From Zelopaecilomyces penicillatus (Eukaryota > Ascomycota > Sordariomycetes > Hypocreales > Pseudodiploosporaceae), in contig VCCP01000001.1 in the NCBI GenBank assembly GCA_005765155.1, forward strand, positions 2,542,001 to 2,606,000: DNA of 64,000 nucleotides, given 5' to 3'. Every line of letters begins with the position of its first letter. Position 1 is the stretch's first letter. The notes beneath the pieces are model-generated. The model ran no database searches. It was not told the DNA's origin and worked only from the letters and a program-made list of their open reading frames with translations. This document shows, one piece after another, positions 23,187-35,541 of this stretch. Both the position numbers and the translations under genes were made by a program.

Positions 23187-26100
23187 ATGTTACATTCCGA
23201 GCTTAATACCATAACAGCCGCAATGAGAGTAACGAGCTGTGAAGATTTTAAGCTCCGTCATGAAGTAGTAGACCGGCCTTTAACAATGGATGAAAGCATT
23301 TTCTGACATGGTCAATATCCTTCCAAAGAATATCTCAATGTGATATCGGGTACACATGAAGTTGCGACTAACAACCCACTGGGCTCATTCACCATGTTTC
23401 TTCCGACTACCAAAGTTACGCACCTTCTTATACGAACTGATGTTAAATGCCTGATCCGACATATTAGTTCAGAATGAAAAGGGCGAATGTTGAGCAGTTG
23501 CTACCTCTGTTGACATGACAGTTTATTCCCTAGCCGAGAAATGAGTAGTCAAGGAGCCAAGGCTCATGCGAAGTCAAGCTTCATCCTTGATTAATATGTT
23601 CAGATTGTAGGTAGTTGTAACTGAGGCATGAAAACCCACGTATTTCATGATGTTAATGGGCGATAGCGAAATTTACTCTTTTGGGAAAACTATTCTGGCA
23701 CGGTATACATTGCATAAACTGTTTCTGTGTGTTCTACGTTTTTGGAGTTCGAACATTCAACTGGGATGAGGCTTTCCGCCGCAATCCAAGACAATGCAAG
23801 GTAATCTCATATGTTAATCCCATTGGCTGACGCGGTCTTATTTCGACCAAAACGCAGCTGAACTTGATGCTGATTAGAAAGGGCTGCCGATGTAACCTTT
23901 GTTGTCTCTCACCGTAAGTTGAATATTTTCGAGACTGGTTTGGTACAACATTGCCACATCATCCGGTGACAGGATACCGAAATCCGACCATTCAGACGGT
24001 GAGGCGAGATGTGCTCATATGACACAAGCTGACAACTCATCAGCCTTTACTACAGACATATTGGCAAGATACATGTCCAGTGATGGACTGGCCCGGCTCG
24101 GGTTATAGAAATGCGGGTAGGTCACGCGATAATCCTTCGATTGTGGGTTTAAAAGGTCCCGCTAGTTAGTTTTTGTATTGAAAAGAGCTTTACAGATGCT
24201 ATTGGTCTGACACGTCGCTGCCTATGATCAGGTGGAGTTTGATTCCAGGTGGACAAGGGGTCATCAATGCCAGTGCCTTGAGATCGAGAGCCACGAGCCT
24301 TGCACTGAGACATCAAATGCTCGGCTCCGACGTGATGATTTGGCCGATTCAAGAAGAGGGGACAAAACAACAGGCGATTGCAATTGGTTGGGCTAGTTGG
24401 ATTATTGCTGTTGGACCCCAAACTCTGGAAATCGACACGGCGTTGGTTGGTAATGGGTTCACATACTGGTCGTCAAGAGCGTGACCCACGCTAATGATAC
24501 CACGGGCGGAGCTGAGATGAGTAGCACAACTGTTGGACAGCAGCGTCGAGGTCGTCATGATAATATAACGGCAACTTGGAGTCATATGTGGGAACGGTAC
24601 TGGTACTCATACTTGTAAGGCAAGGCGGACAGATCGCGTAAGTTGGAAGGTGAGATAACAGCCGTTCTTGTCTCGATTTGTGAGACAGTGGACGTTATCT
24701 GAATGGTGGTATGCACCGTCACGGTCTTTTGCGGGTCGGCGCACCCAATCCGGGAAGGGAGATGGCCCGGTGGAGAGAAAATGGTCCAGAAACGGCTGCC
24801 GATGATGATGAATGCGAACGTGTCACTGGCCCTAAATGGAGACCAGTGACTGCGTCTATCTCGTACAGCATGCACGGGGTAGCTTAGCACGAATATGCAT
24901 TAGCAAAGGTTGCAACTTGTGTCCGGCAACGCCGTTTCCAGGGGCGAATATGGGTGATGGGAGGTGATGTGGATGTGATGATATGCGATGTGTAAGTAAA
25001 AGAGTTGCTGGCGTATTTGCACCCCGTAATGGTGGTCCCCGACTGATGCTACGATGTTTGCCCACGGGCAAGATCGCAGGGGATTTGAATGGTGCTGGCT
25101 GCGGCGTTTCGAGAATGCTAAAAAAAGAAGATGGACCAAAAGAGCCCCTACAGGACAATTAAGAGATGGCAAAACAAGGTGATGTATGGGTTGCTCTTAG
25201 CGCTGGCTTACAAGGCCGTGTGAAGAATAGTGTGAATTTGTCATTGTCTGTCCGAGTGCCAAAAACCCCATTCTGCCATGGCATGCCTCCTTGGCAGGCA
25301 AATTGAACAGTCGAATTGAGCCAAGCCAAGTCGAGGCAGGTCCCTGACTGAGCCAGGACTTGTAGAGTTCAGTGTAGTCGCGCGGCGGAAGCGGTAGCGG
25401 TGGCGGCGGTGGTGGTGGTTGCAAGTTGGAGATGCAATTGGTGGTGGTGCAAGTGGAGGTGGAGGTGGAGGAGGAGAAGAGTGGAGGAGCAGCAACCGAC
25501 AGGGTTGAGAAATCCCTGATCCCTGGAAGAAGCTTAGCGGCCGGGACTCAGCGATTAGCCCCCTGCCAAAAGGCGTGATCGGGCCGCCGATTGGCTGCTG
25601 CTCAGCGCACACTTGCATATTGAACGGCCAATCAGACGGCGCAACACACCTCGGCGCTACGACGGCTGCTTCCATTGAACGTCGCCCGTCAACGCCCCGC
25701 TTTTGACCGCAGCCCCAAATCGCCAAAAGCCCAACCACATGCCTTCAATGCCTCGTCCCCTCTTTCCGGCCTTCTGATATAGAAACGACGAGCGCTTTAC
25801 CATGCCTCTAGGTATAATGCCTGGGTCTCGAGACGCCTGCGGCGAGATGAGCGGCGACTAGTGATGAGGTAAGTCAAGTTGGTCCAACACGCAGGGAGCA
25901 AACGGCCTTCAGGCAAGCAGATGTGGAGGCGCCAGGCCGTACTGTATGGACAAGTAGCACCTCGCACCCTCCTTTCCTCTCTCGTCCTGCTTGGGGCATC
26001 TTCAGTACCTGACCTGTCAACCGATGCAATATTTAGAAGCGACGAATGCCTGGCTCGTACTCCGTCTTCCGTCATTGCCGTTACTGCTCCCCCGCCGCCT

Positions 26101-26528
26101 CCGCGGCGCGCCTTGCTCTAGAGCAGGATCGTCGTCGTCTAGGGAAGACCCTTAGCCAATCTGGCCGCTGTGTTCCGTGATGTGCTGTAAGGTACCGGCC
26201 CCTCATCGCCACAAATACCCAGGCTATCCATCATCCTCACACCAATGACGGGTCGTCTGCGGTGGAACTGCACGACTCTGAGATCCCCGCAGGCGCGTGA
26301 GCGAATTACTCACCGTACCGTCCTGTCTTTGACCGACAGATGGAATCAACAGAATGGGCGGTCTTCATACGTTCGGCAATGCTGTCTCTGCAAATGGACT
26401 TACAGCAATTGCTGCTTGCTTCGCGGCTCGGCGGCGGTTGATAGGATGATGTTCAAGCCTGGACCGGGGCACGCGGGCAGCCCACGAGGCTAAGCAAGGG
26501 CTGGACAGGGGGGTCCTGTACCAGCCGT

Positions 26529-27320
26529 GGTACATTGGTGGCCAGCGTCAGAATCGCACATCGTACAAGTACATGCTGCCCTTTTTGCTGTTCGGATGAG
26601 GGCACGTTTTCTCATTGCTTCCATTGACATGGCCATCGGGCCCAGCTCACTCTGAATTGATTATTGCAGATCTCGTCGTTCGTCTCGCTTCTGGTCTCTA
26701 GTTTTTGTCACCTTTGCCAGGAAGATCAGCATAGGAAGGTTCACTGTGCGCGGCGGCGCAAGCAGAGACGGATCCGGCCATGGCCTGCCTCTGGTGGCTT
26801 TTGGCTCGGACGAGCAGCCATGTACGTATGTGCGTATGGGACTTTGCGAGTACTCACTCGTACACGTACGCCTATGGACAGCACACGTTATGCGAAGTAC
26901 CCCCAAGCACATGCAGCCAGCTTGGAGTCCATGTACTGTGCGGGAAATGCAAACTGCTGTTACCGCCAAGCACGAGCATGTCCATGATATCTGTCGCTTG
27001 TACGAAGTACTCAACTCGTAGGCTGCATCTCACAGACACGACCTTAGTTGTCCATGCATCGAGATGGGCGTGGGTGCTGTAAGTAAGCCGCAAGGTCGCA
27101 GCAGAGAGGTCGTTGCAAGTAGAGTACGCAGGCTGCTATCATCTTGTATGTATGTACGTATGACCAGTACGCACGTACAGATCAACTATGCAAAAAGGAT
27201 CAAGAGTCTGCGCCTAAAGGATATACATGCGTAGCGTGGATGGGGAAGCTGGCCGGGCCTTGATCGTGCAGACCGAACGAAACGAACAATCATCCATGCA
27301 ATGCATGGGCATCATGTACG
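26529..27320. other. Dense cluster of GTAC palindromes
   Basis: I count 16 GTAC tetramers in about 790 bp, 12 of them between 26823 and 27180, where about three would be expected by chance in the whole stretch. Many are extended to CGTACG, AGTACT or TGTACG/CGTACA. No coding explanation was found. Confidence 0.6.
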
Positions 27321-28438
27321 GGCACTGATTCGACATGTCCAACTTCTTAGCTGCCGGTGCGTATCCGCTCCTCCAAGCATTCAAAGGACGCCAAAGGACA
27401 TCAGAGGACACCTAAAGGCTTCCCAAAGAGCTCCAAAGGACTCCAAATGGCTCTTCGAGGGCCGCCGTTGGCAATGCACGCATGGCTCTAATTTTATATG
27501 GCAGCCAACCCCATCCGTTGACAGGCCCAGCCCACGGCCGCATAGGCGCCATGCTCGCTCGCTGGCTGCTCCTCATCCGACCCTTGTCCACGACAGCCCA
27601 CCCCAGCCTGCCTCTTATTCTCCAGCAGTCCCCGGCCAGCACCCATCACCCATCACCCATCCATCTGATTATTGCCATCCCTCCTCTTGGATCTATTTGT
27701 CTGTCTGCTGGGTGTGCGCCGCTTTTGTGAGCGTCTAACTTTGCATCTCCTTTTTCCTGTCCTCTTTCACATCCTCCATCCTCCATTCCCTTCCACCTCT
27801 CCTCGCTGCTGCTGCTTGCCTCTGCTGTCGCCTCACAGCATCAGCTCTCATCGACAGCACAGTCAGCTGGAGCCCCTCTGCTCTGCTCCAACCCTCCAAC
27901 CGCCGCCCACCTTGACTCAAATCAACTCAACTGAACTCCAGTCAGCTCAACGACCTCTGCATTCTCTGTGCGCGCCGTCCACCTCATCACGCATCACACT
28001 GTGAACCCAGGGCGGTCCCAGAACAAGCGCCAGCCCCTCCCCTCCTCCGTCCACTTCGGGCAATCACAGAAGCTTTGTCCCACACACTGCGCCTTAGGCG
28101 CCATCCTGCAAACCCGTCACGGCCGTCGCTCTCAACATCGGGTTGCCTCCCCTTCTGCTTTGCATCTTCACCACACCGCAATCCACCGCCTTTGCGACCG
28201 AGACATACATCCGGTCCTCCGCCTGCCGGCCATTCATTTTCGCCTCGCCCCGACATCAGCCCGACACCTTGACACATTACCGTCCTGCTTGCACTTTCTT
28301 CGTGCCGACCTCAACGCACACTTTCACCTCCAACGACGACTCGGGAACTTGGAAAACGCCCTACCCACTCCAGTGTCTTGGCCCATTGCAACTTGCTAGG
28401 ACCTAGGAGTGTCCGGGGACGGACAGCAGCCACGTTCC

Positions 28439-28458
28439 ATGTGATGGTCGCCAACTGA
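28439..28458 (+). promoter_or_regulatory. Minimal upstream ORFs before the WD40 gene
   Basis: ATG immediately followed by TGA (28439-28444) overlaps a second ATG opening a four-codon frame that ends at 28458. Both lie about 270 nt upstream of the WD40 start in leader-like sequence. Whether they are in the mature mRNA depends on the transcription start and on any leader intron. Confidence 0.35.
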
Positions 28459-28721
28459 GAAACAGCGCAGCTTGCCGCGACTTTCTGGGCCTCCGCCTGA
28501 GAGCAGCACCCCAGATCGTCGGACCTTGTCCTACAGACAATACCGTGGTACGGTTTGTGTACCGTTCCACGGCCTTGTAATACGTCAGCGCCCCGGGGCA
28601 CTGTCTCTGTAGGGCTTGCTGGAAGTACTGTGCTTCTGCAGGCGGCCGATTGAGCAGCTGCTCCTGGCGACCGCTTGAGACCAGAGCATAGCTGGAAATC
28701 ATATCAGCAACCGAATCCACC

Positions 28722-31700
28722 ATGTCTGCCTCGTCGAGAAACCGGGCCATTTCCAATCGGTCTGGCAGGTCATCGACGGCCCGAGGAACCCAGGTGCAAG
28801 ATTATGCCACTATGCCCACCGCCAAGGACCTCAAATTCTTCGAGCCATGTGCCGCCACGGCGTCAATGTTCCTCTATGTCCAGGGCCCTTCAGTCGTATG
28901 CTGCCATCATGACACCTTGAATATTGAGCGGAGATTTGCGAGACATGCCGATGATATTCAATTACTTGCGGTGGATAACCAGAGTGAGCTCGGTGCTGGT
29001 CGATTTGTCGTCAGCTACGACGCAGGCCAAACAGCGATTGTTTGGGATTTAATGACGGGCGACGAAATTGCTCGATTCGCCTCATATGACCATCTTACGG
29101 TAGCTGCTTGGATGCGCAACGGCAACGTCGCATTTGGTGAGACAACGATTTTACTAGTTTGTCCTTGCGGAAGGACGGCCCTTTGACTAACACATGCGAT
29201 TCAGGCAATACCAAAGGAAATATCATCCTTTTCGAACCCACTACCTCCGAACATATTTCATTTAGGACGATAGACCAAATAGCGATAACATCCCTGGCAC
29301 CTTCTTCTGACTGCCGAACATTTGCGATTGGGTACGCCATAGCCCTCACGACTACTTTGATGGTATTTCTTGACACTAACTATTTGGTAGATATCAAAAC
29401 GGATCCCTCTTGGTTGCAACCCTCCAACCACGTTTCACTATTTTACACAATTTGACTACGTCAAGAGGCCCCTCACCTATAGTAACACTTTCGTGGCATG
29501 CGTCATCATCGAGACAGAAATCGGACATGTTGGCAGTGCAAACCCATGATGGCGACCTCCGGGTATGGAGTGTGGCCAAGTCGTACAACGCTGATGACCC
29601 TGCCAAGGTGGTCAGAATACTGCGAAAAAGCGAGAATTATTTGCCCGGTCCCAACTGGATGGGCTGGTCTAAGAACGGCCGCATCATCCAATTTTCAGAC
29701 ACGTACGTCGATCACTCGCGTTGATTTTGATCCTAAGCGCGCGCTTACCTGCAACCCCCCGAACACTTACTGATCTCTTGATTAGGGAAACACTTTCATG
29801 GGATGTGAGAACGAAGCATGTCACCTCCGACTCTATCCCGACGTTGGAGCATGTTAAGGGAATGGCCGTTTACGGCCCCGGCGCTAGCCTCTTCACCCTA
29901 GGAGCCAACAACACGGTACAGCAGTTTGATCTCAACTCGCCGGCCATAATGGTTGCCAATGTTCAGCATCCAGCTCAACTTCTTCCGCCTTCGCCTCCCA
30001 ACTCTGAGGAAACTGGAGGGAGATCAGTCCACTCCGCCACTACTATTCATACCTCGGAATCTGAGACAAGCTCAGTTCCCCTGGAGAATGGCATCTCTGA
30101 GAGTGACGATGATCACATGTCCCCATTTGCTCGACTTACGAGGCACCACGGCCCCGAAGCTGTGAACGAGATTTATGACTCTGCCAGCCCAGTATCCAGC
30201 CGCAGTGGTTTGTCGTCGCTGTCAAAGTCTTCCGCGGGCTCGCGGACACCTGGCAGGCACGCTGGGTCGCTGAGGTCGCGAGGAATGACGGAAAATACGT
30301 ACATCTCCGCAGGATCCTCACTAAAATCATCTACGATCGGGAAACCGGAACCGGATACTTACTCAATGGGATACTCCCTCCCTACCACCAGCGTGTCATC
30401 GATGGCCTCATCTAGATCTAGACACCGACCTTCACGTCTGAGGCATGAGGTACCACGCAGCCCTGATGACAACAAAGTGTATGACCTCTTCAAGTTTACT
30501 CGAACTCGCCTCAGTGATATTCCCTATAAGCACCCAATTTCGGCAAATAACTCACGCCTTACCAACGACGATCTCCGTCGACAGATGCTCAGCACCATTT
30601 TCGGGTGGCACAAGGATGTCGATGACCTGATTCGGGATGAAATGAGCAGACATCTTGCGGGTTCAACGAGTCGCATTTTGCTCGCGAAGTGGCTTGGTGA
30701 TATCGAATCTGATATTATGGCTGCCAGTTCTGAGAACATGACCTCATCCGACTGGATGCTGCTGGCTTTGAGTGGCATTGGAGGTCAAGCATCACAGCAC
30801 AAACTGGGACAGGCATATGTTCAACGACTCCTGGAAAACGGCGACGTACATGTCGCCGTGACGATTATGCTTGGCATGGGAGATCATAACGATGCTATTG
30901 AGATATACATCTCACATAGGAGATACATGGAAGCTCTCATCTTGACATGCTTGGCATACCCCAGCGTCTGGGAACGACAAGCAGCCATTATCCGGAAATG
31001 GGGCGAGTGGGCTGTCCAACATGGGCAGCAGCAACTGGCAATTCGATGTTTCGCCTGCACCGATCAAGAATCCACAGAGCCCTGGGCTTCTCCATCTGCT
31101 GCTCAGCTCAACTTTCAGAGCATCACGCCAAGTATCCCGGAGGTTTTGAGCCCACCCCTCTCTCCCCCAGGCTTTCAGCGCGGACCCCAGCGCAGCATCG
31201 CCAAGACGTCGGCATTGAAGCTCATCACCTCATTCGGAGACCAGAACCAGAAAGCCAAGTTTTATTCTCAGGCCGATGGAGGCCAGACACCGATTGCCGC
31301 GGGGGTGACGCCAATTGCTGATTCAGCTATCTCACCTGGCGTCACGTACGAAGCTGCTACCGCATTTCTTCGTCCATCCAGCAACAGCAGGTTCAACACT
31401 CCCACGTCAGCACGGCCTGGCGGCTCTAGTTTTGGCCGTGGAAGACTTCCGTCAATTGGCGAGATTCCTTCTGACTTGAAGCGTGATAAATATAAGCAAC
31501 CAACCGAAAGCGTCGCACAAGCTGTGGAGCCGAGCCATTCTCTTCGTCACAATCCTGGCCACGCTCGAATGTCCTCTGCTGACCAGGAGACCCTGGCAGT
31601 TGGTATTAATCTGCAGCGTGCTGCAACCGCCAGCCCAATGATGATGCGGGATCGAGTTAAGCGTGTTGCACAGGGCCCCGAAACGGGCGAACGACCCCCA

Positions 31701-33782
31701 TCGCCTGATCAAAACCTTATGTTCAAGATGCAGGAAGCTCGTAGCAACCTTCGTAATGGCTCTCGCGATCGGATCCCTCGCGGTATTAGTTTGCAGTTGC
31801 ATAACCTCGAGCAACCATCTTTAGCAGATGCAGCATCTCCCGAACAGTCTGTTACTTCATCAACCCGATTCCACTGGCCTTCTCGACGCCGTGGCCCTGG
31901 CTCTGTGACCGGCTCAATTACCTCAACTTCGAGCGCAGGAAGAAGTTTGCGTAACAACGCAAGACACAGGGATGATTATATCCATAGTTTGGAAGCTGCG
32001 CAGCACTATTCAAAGAAGACCCGAAGCCGGCCCGGCAGTAAGGAAAGGACTAGAGAGTCTTCTCGTGGTCGTCATGGAAGCCGGGAGCGAAGGGGTAAGT
32101 CCCGAGAAGCATCCGAAGATCGTGGCAGAGCGTCGTCACGATCATGGGCCAAGCCCAAGAGGTCCCCCACGTCCCCAGTCCCTATGTCGCCAGAAGATTT
32201 GGCAATTCTCAGCACACCCAAGTACTTCGATGCCTTAGAGCCCATGACTGTGCGGAAATCAAGTGCTCTGAAACCAAAGGGCGCGAGCCGAACATCCAGC
32301 CGTGGCAGCAATCGGCGCAGCCCTGATGGGCGAGCTCCCCCTCTGGCTCTTGATATTCGGGGTAGAAGTAAGGGTCGAGACGGCTCTGTAGTTCGGTCGC
32401 CATCATCACCAGTACCATTATCTGCCACCGCCTTGCATCATTATCAAGGGTCTGAGGATGAGGAGGATTACCAAAAGGCTATGGCAGCCCAGGAAATGTT
32501 TAGAGCCAAGCACAGCCGGAGTGTAAGCCGAGGTCTCAACTCACCTGCTGTGACCAAGCGAGAGCGCTCCGAGAGTAGACGCAGGGAAGCAGCCGAGGCA
32601 GCTGAGGCATCAGATATTCTTTTACCCCTGACCCACCGCATTCCTGATGTCCGGGCGGCTTCTACAGAGCATGCCGGGGATTTACGTCAAATGAAGGACG
32701 AGAGACAGCGAAAGAAAGAACAGGCAGCTCGAGAACTTGAAGAGCGCCGAAAGTCACTTGCCAAACGTCCACAGGCGCCGCCGATTCCGCACCCGAACGA
32801 CATAGCACCTGCTCTGCTTCGTATCGGAGTTGAAGCCCCAGAGGCCGCATCTTTGCCAGAATATGTTCCCCCTCGCTGCGCTACAGAGCCTCCCAAGAGC
32901 ATGTATGCTAGAAATGGGCCTTCCATCGGATTACCCGCCACCCCAAAGGCTATGCGCCTGGTTCTTCAATCTGAAGAAATGAGCGGAAGGAGGGAAAAAC
33001 CTAGTATGCCTCCCATTCCAGCCAGCTTCGTGCAGATGCAACCACCCCCGATGGCAATGATCTCTCCAAAACAAGATGACATTAAACCATTGACTTTGTT
33101 GCCATCTACGGTTTACCAACCGCCATCTCGGCCACCCATCCCTCGCAGCATGTCTGCCCCGATCCCGGACGACCCCCCTAATGCACACCATTTCCGAAGA
33201 AAGGGCAGCGTTAATGAAGTGAGAGGTATTGCTGAAGTAATTGAAGAAGGCGGGCGTCGTCGCTCGCAAGAGGATATGATGATGATGCCGCCTCCACCGC
33301 CAGCCCCTCCTCTGTTGAGGGAACTACAACATTTGGCAATTCCCCCACCACCTCCTCCAGCACCTCTGCCGCACGCCCGACGATCCCCACCTGCTGGGGG
33401 AGCAATCGGATCGGGCATGATTGAGATTGTGATGGATGATGATGAGCCCATGACAGCAGCGCCCAATGACGGCATGGTGCCGGTTATTCCCCCTCCAGCT
33501 CCCCCCTCGCGAGGTCATAACCGCGGCCGCAGTACCGGGGATGGTAGTTTTCCCGGTCGCTTATCCAAGACATCGGAACGCATTCGATCCGCAAGCCGCA
33601 GCCGAAAAGGCAGTCTCAAATCACCCCCTCCAGACATGATGTCTTATGACATGGCCCAGCTCAGGTCACCTGTTGGTGGAGGTCCGCCACCAGTGTTATA
33701 TGACAGAGACGTGATTCGGTCACCGATTGATACTCAAAGAAAGCATATTTCTACAGGATTGCATGAGAGCGAAATGTTCTAA
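28722..33782 (+). CDS. Large WD40-repeat scaffold with alpha-solenoid and disordered Pro/Arg-Ser-rich tail
   Basis: Exons 28722-29136, 29205-29331, 29391-29702 and 29786-33782 join in frame to 1616 residues. Residues about 25-360 form a WD40-type propeller (repeat ends such as TAIVWDL, LRVWSV and TLSWDV). A linker rich in Ser leads to a predicted all-helical solenoid at about 513-713 that contains hydrophobic tandem helices, reminiscent of Sec31/Gemin5-type scaffolds. The remaining 900 residues are disordered: an Arg/Ser-rich block (SRPGSKERTRESSRGRHGS), an acidic patch, a charged helix near 980-1020 and poly-proline runs near 1440-1530. The architecture suggests an assembly platform with SH3/profilin-like ligands; the exact function is not known to me. 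The start was chosen at the first in-frame ATG of the propeller frame; minimal uORFs lie upstream. Confidence 0.88.
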
Positions 33783-35541
33783 GAATGTTGAATCTTATTG
33801 TATCTTTACCAGTAACGCCAATCTCGTCACCATCTCGAAATGTGTAGGCGTTGCGGATTCTGGTGGGAACTCGACACTTAAGAGAGTTGAGGGAGAACCA
33901 TAATGAGTCGCAGGATTTGGTTCAAGCTTTTTTTCATATTTACATTTCTTCTTTGCCTGTTTTTCGTAACTTCATTTCTTGAAGCCCTGGTGATTATTAG
34001 AGGCATGAGCGCAACGACAATGAAAACGGGAGATAAATTCTCACTCTCGAGGATCTTGGGCGGTCTTTTTTTTTCTTTTCCCCCCTCGCATTGCTGGGCT
34101 TTTGTTTATAGGCCAGATATGCGCAAGAACACGCGCTTGCATTTGTAGCATCTCTGTCTTTTGATGGAGATTCTGCTTGTTCACTTCATGATTGATGATA
34201 ACCTCGACGACTGAGGATGGACGGCCTGGGTCAAGCCGAACGGAGAAAATCGGGAACTGACCAGCCAACAAAAAAGGGAATTTGTGTGATAAGCTATCCG
34301 CAGGACAGAGAAACGGCCGGGCAAGGTCATATACAAACTGCCTCGCGGCAACTTGTTCGGGGTTGATGGGAAGAAAGAGAGCGGGAGTAAACAGGTTTGG
34401 TGGACATTTATAGTAGTGGCTAGTTTTTTTTAAGGCATTTATGGCTCACTGGGAGTCTTTCTTTCTCATTTACGTATACCAATTGATACCATTTTTTGTG
34501 GAAGCCATAATTGCATCTGTCAAAATAAAATGTGATGGTGAACGGATAAGTGAAGAATAACACGTAGGCGCCTATGGTTGTGATAGCCTCACTCCCATCA
34601 CAAAAGCAGTACGGAGTACAACTTTGGGGTTCGAACGGCCCATTTGCCAACGCCACCGACATTTTAAAGACAAAATTAGAACGGCAAAGAATTCCTGGCT
34701 CTTTGGGGATGCGTGCAATGTATTTTTGGTTATCCAAAAACATGAGGAAATTGTAACAAAAAGCAAAAAATGGTGTTGACATCTCCATCTCATCCAACTT
34801 GCCCAAACCCCCCACGGTCGTAATCCAGCCCGCCACGCGACGGGGGAGAGGTCTCTGCAGAGTGAATCCTCCCTCAAGGGTCATCTCCATTGCTTAGGGC
34901 CAGCAACCGGCATCGCGAGTTACCTGCGCGAGCGGGCGGCCACCGCAGCGTTCGGGCTGGGCGCCAGCGGGGGGGATCTAACGGGGATGGGCTGAGAAGA
35001 CACAAGATAACCAAGAGTCTTCACCGTTTGACCATTACAGCCGTTAAATTGTGCAAAATTTATCCGTTATAAGGGTATGGCAGATGTGTGCGCCCGAAGA
35101 ACTGCCGACATGGCCAGTCATGACTGTTGGACTAGTGGCTTTCAAGCTCAACTTAAGCTGCCCCTTCAAGCAGGCTGGCCCCTGTTGCAACAGTGCCCCT
35201 CCAACCATAACCTGCAAGATTTCATCTTTTGGCAACCGAGGGCGGTTGATGCACACTTTATAAGCGGCACCTTTTCCCGAGTCGAATCAATTTAGTCGAT
35301 ATGACGTGAACGGACGAAAAGGGAGCACACACAGATGATTTGATTGATCTGAGGGGAAGGTGGTCAGGAATCCGGGCTTCTTGCTGCTTGCCAAGCTCTG
35401 TAGGGACCATTGTGCGACCTTCGTCTTGCGTGTTGATAGTCTTTGACCAATTCTACTGCTACGAACTCAACATCGCACATTGAGAACAGCCAGAGATCTG
35501 TTTACAAGCTTCATAGCTTTGGCCTGGCTTAATCCACCACC
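33783..35541. other. Intergenic region, WD40 gene to GPI15
   Basis: No supported gene. The frames at 34420-34890 minus and 33903-34148 plus have no domain and poor composition. The last 150 bases before 35542 look like the GPI15 leader. Confidence 0.5.

Larger units (their letters stand above)
18944..28721. other. Gene desert, right half (no supported gene)
   Basis: About 9.8 kb lacking a convincing gene. It can be split into a leader-like CT/CA-rich stretch ending in a tiny ORF (19.4-19.8 kb), GC-rich sequence with a CCG repeat (20.5 kb), an AT-rich patch without frames of 60 codons (22.6-24.15 kb), GC-rich unique DNA (24.2-26.5 kb), a GTAC-rich cluster (26.5-27.3 kb) and the CT-rich promoter/leader of the WD40 gene (27.6-28.7 kb). 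Frames such as 19270-19854 plus and 25241-25738 minus look like low-complexity chance frames. Confidence 0.5.

Noticed and set aside
22620..24148. Intact transposon in the AT-rich patch
   Set aside because: No transposase or reverse-transcriptase frame, no terminal inverted repeats and no LTRs were found; only a short decayed direct repeat.
25241..25738. 165-codon minus-strand frame with poly-proline
   Set aside because: Created by a GGT/GGA microsatellite read on the opposite strand.
34620..34645. GGGGTTCGAACGG resembling a tRNA B box
   Set aside because: The last position of the box is wrong, and there is no cloverleaf or A box upstream.
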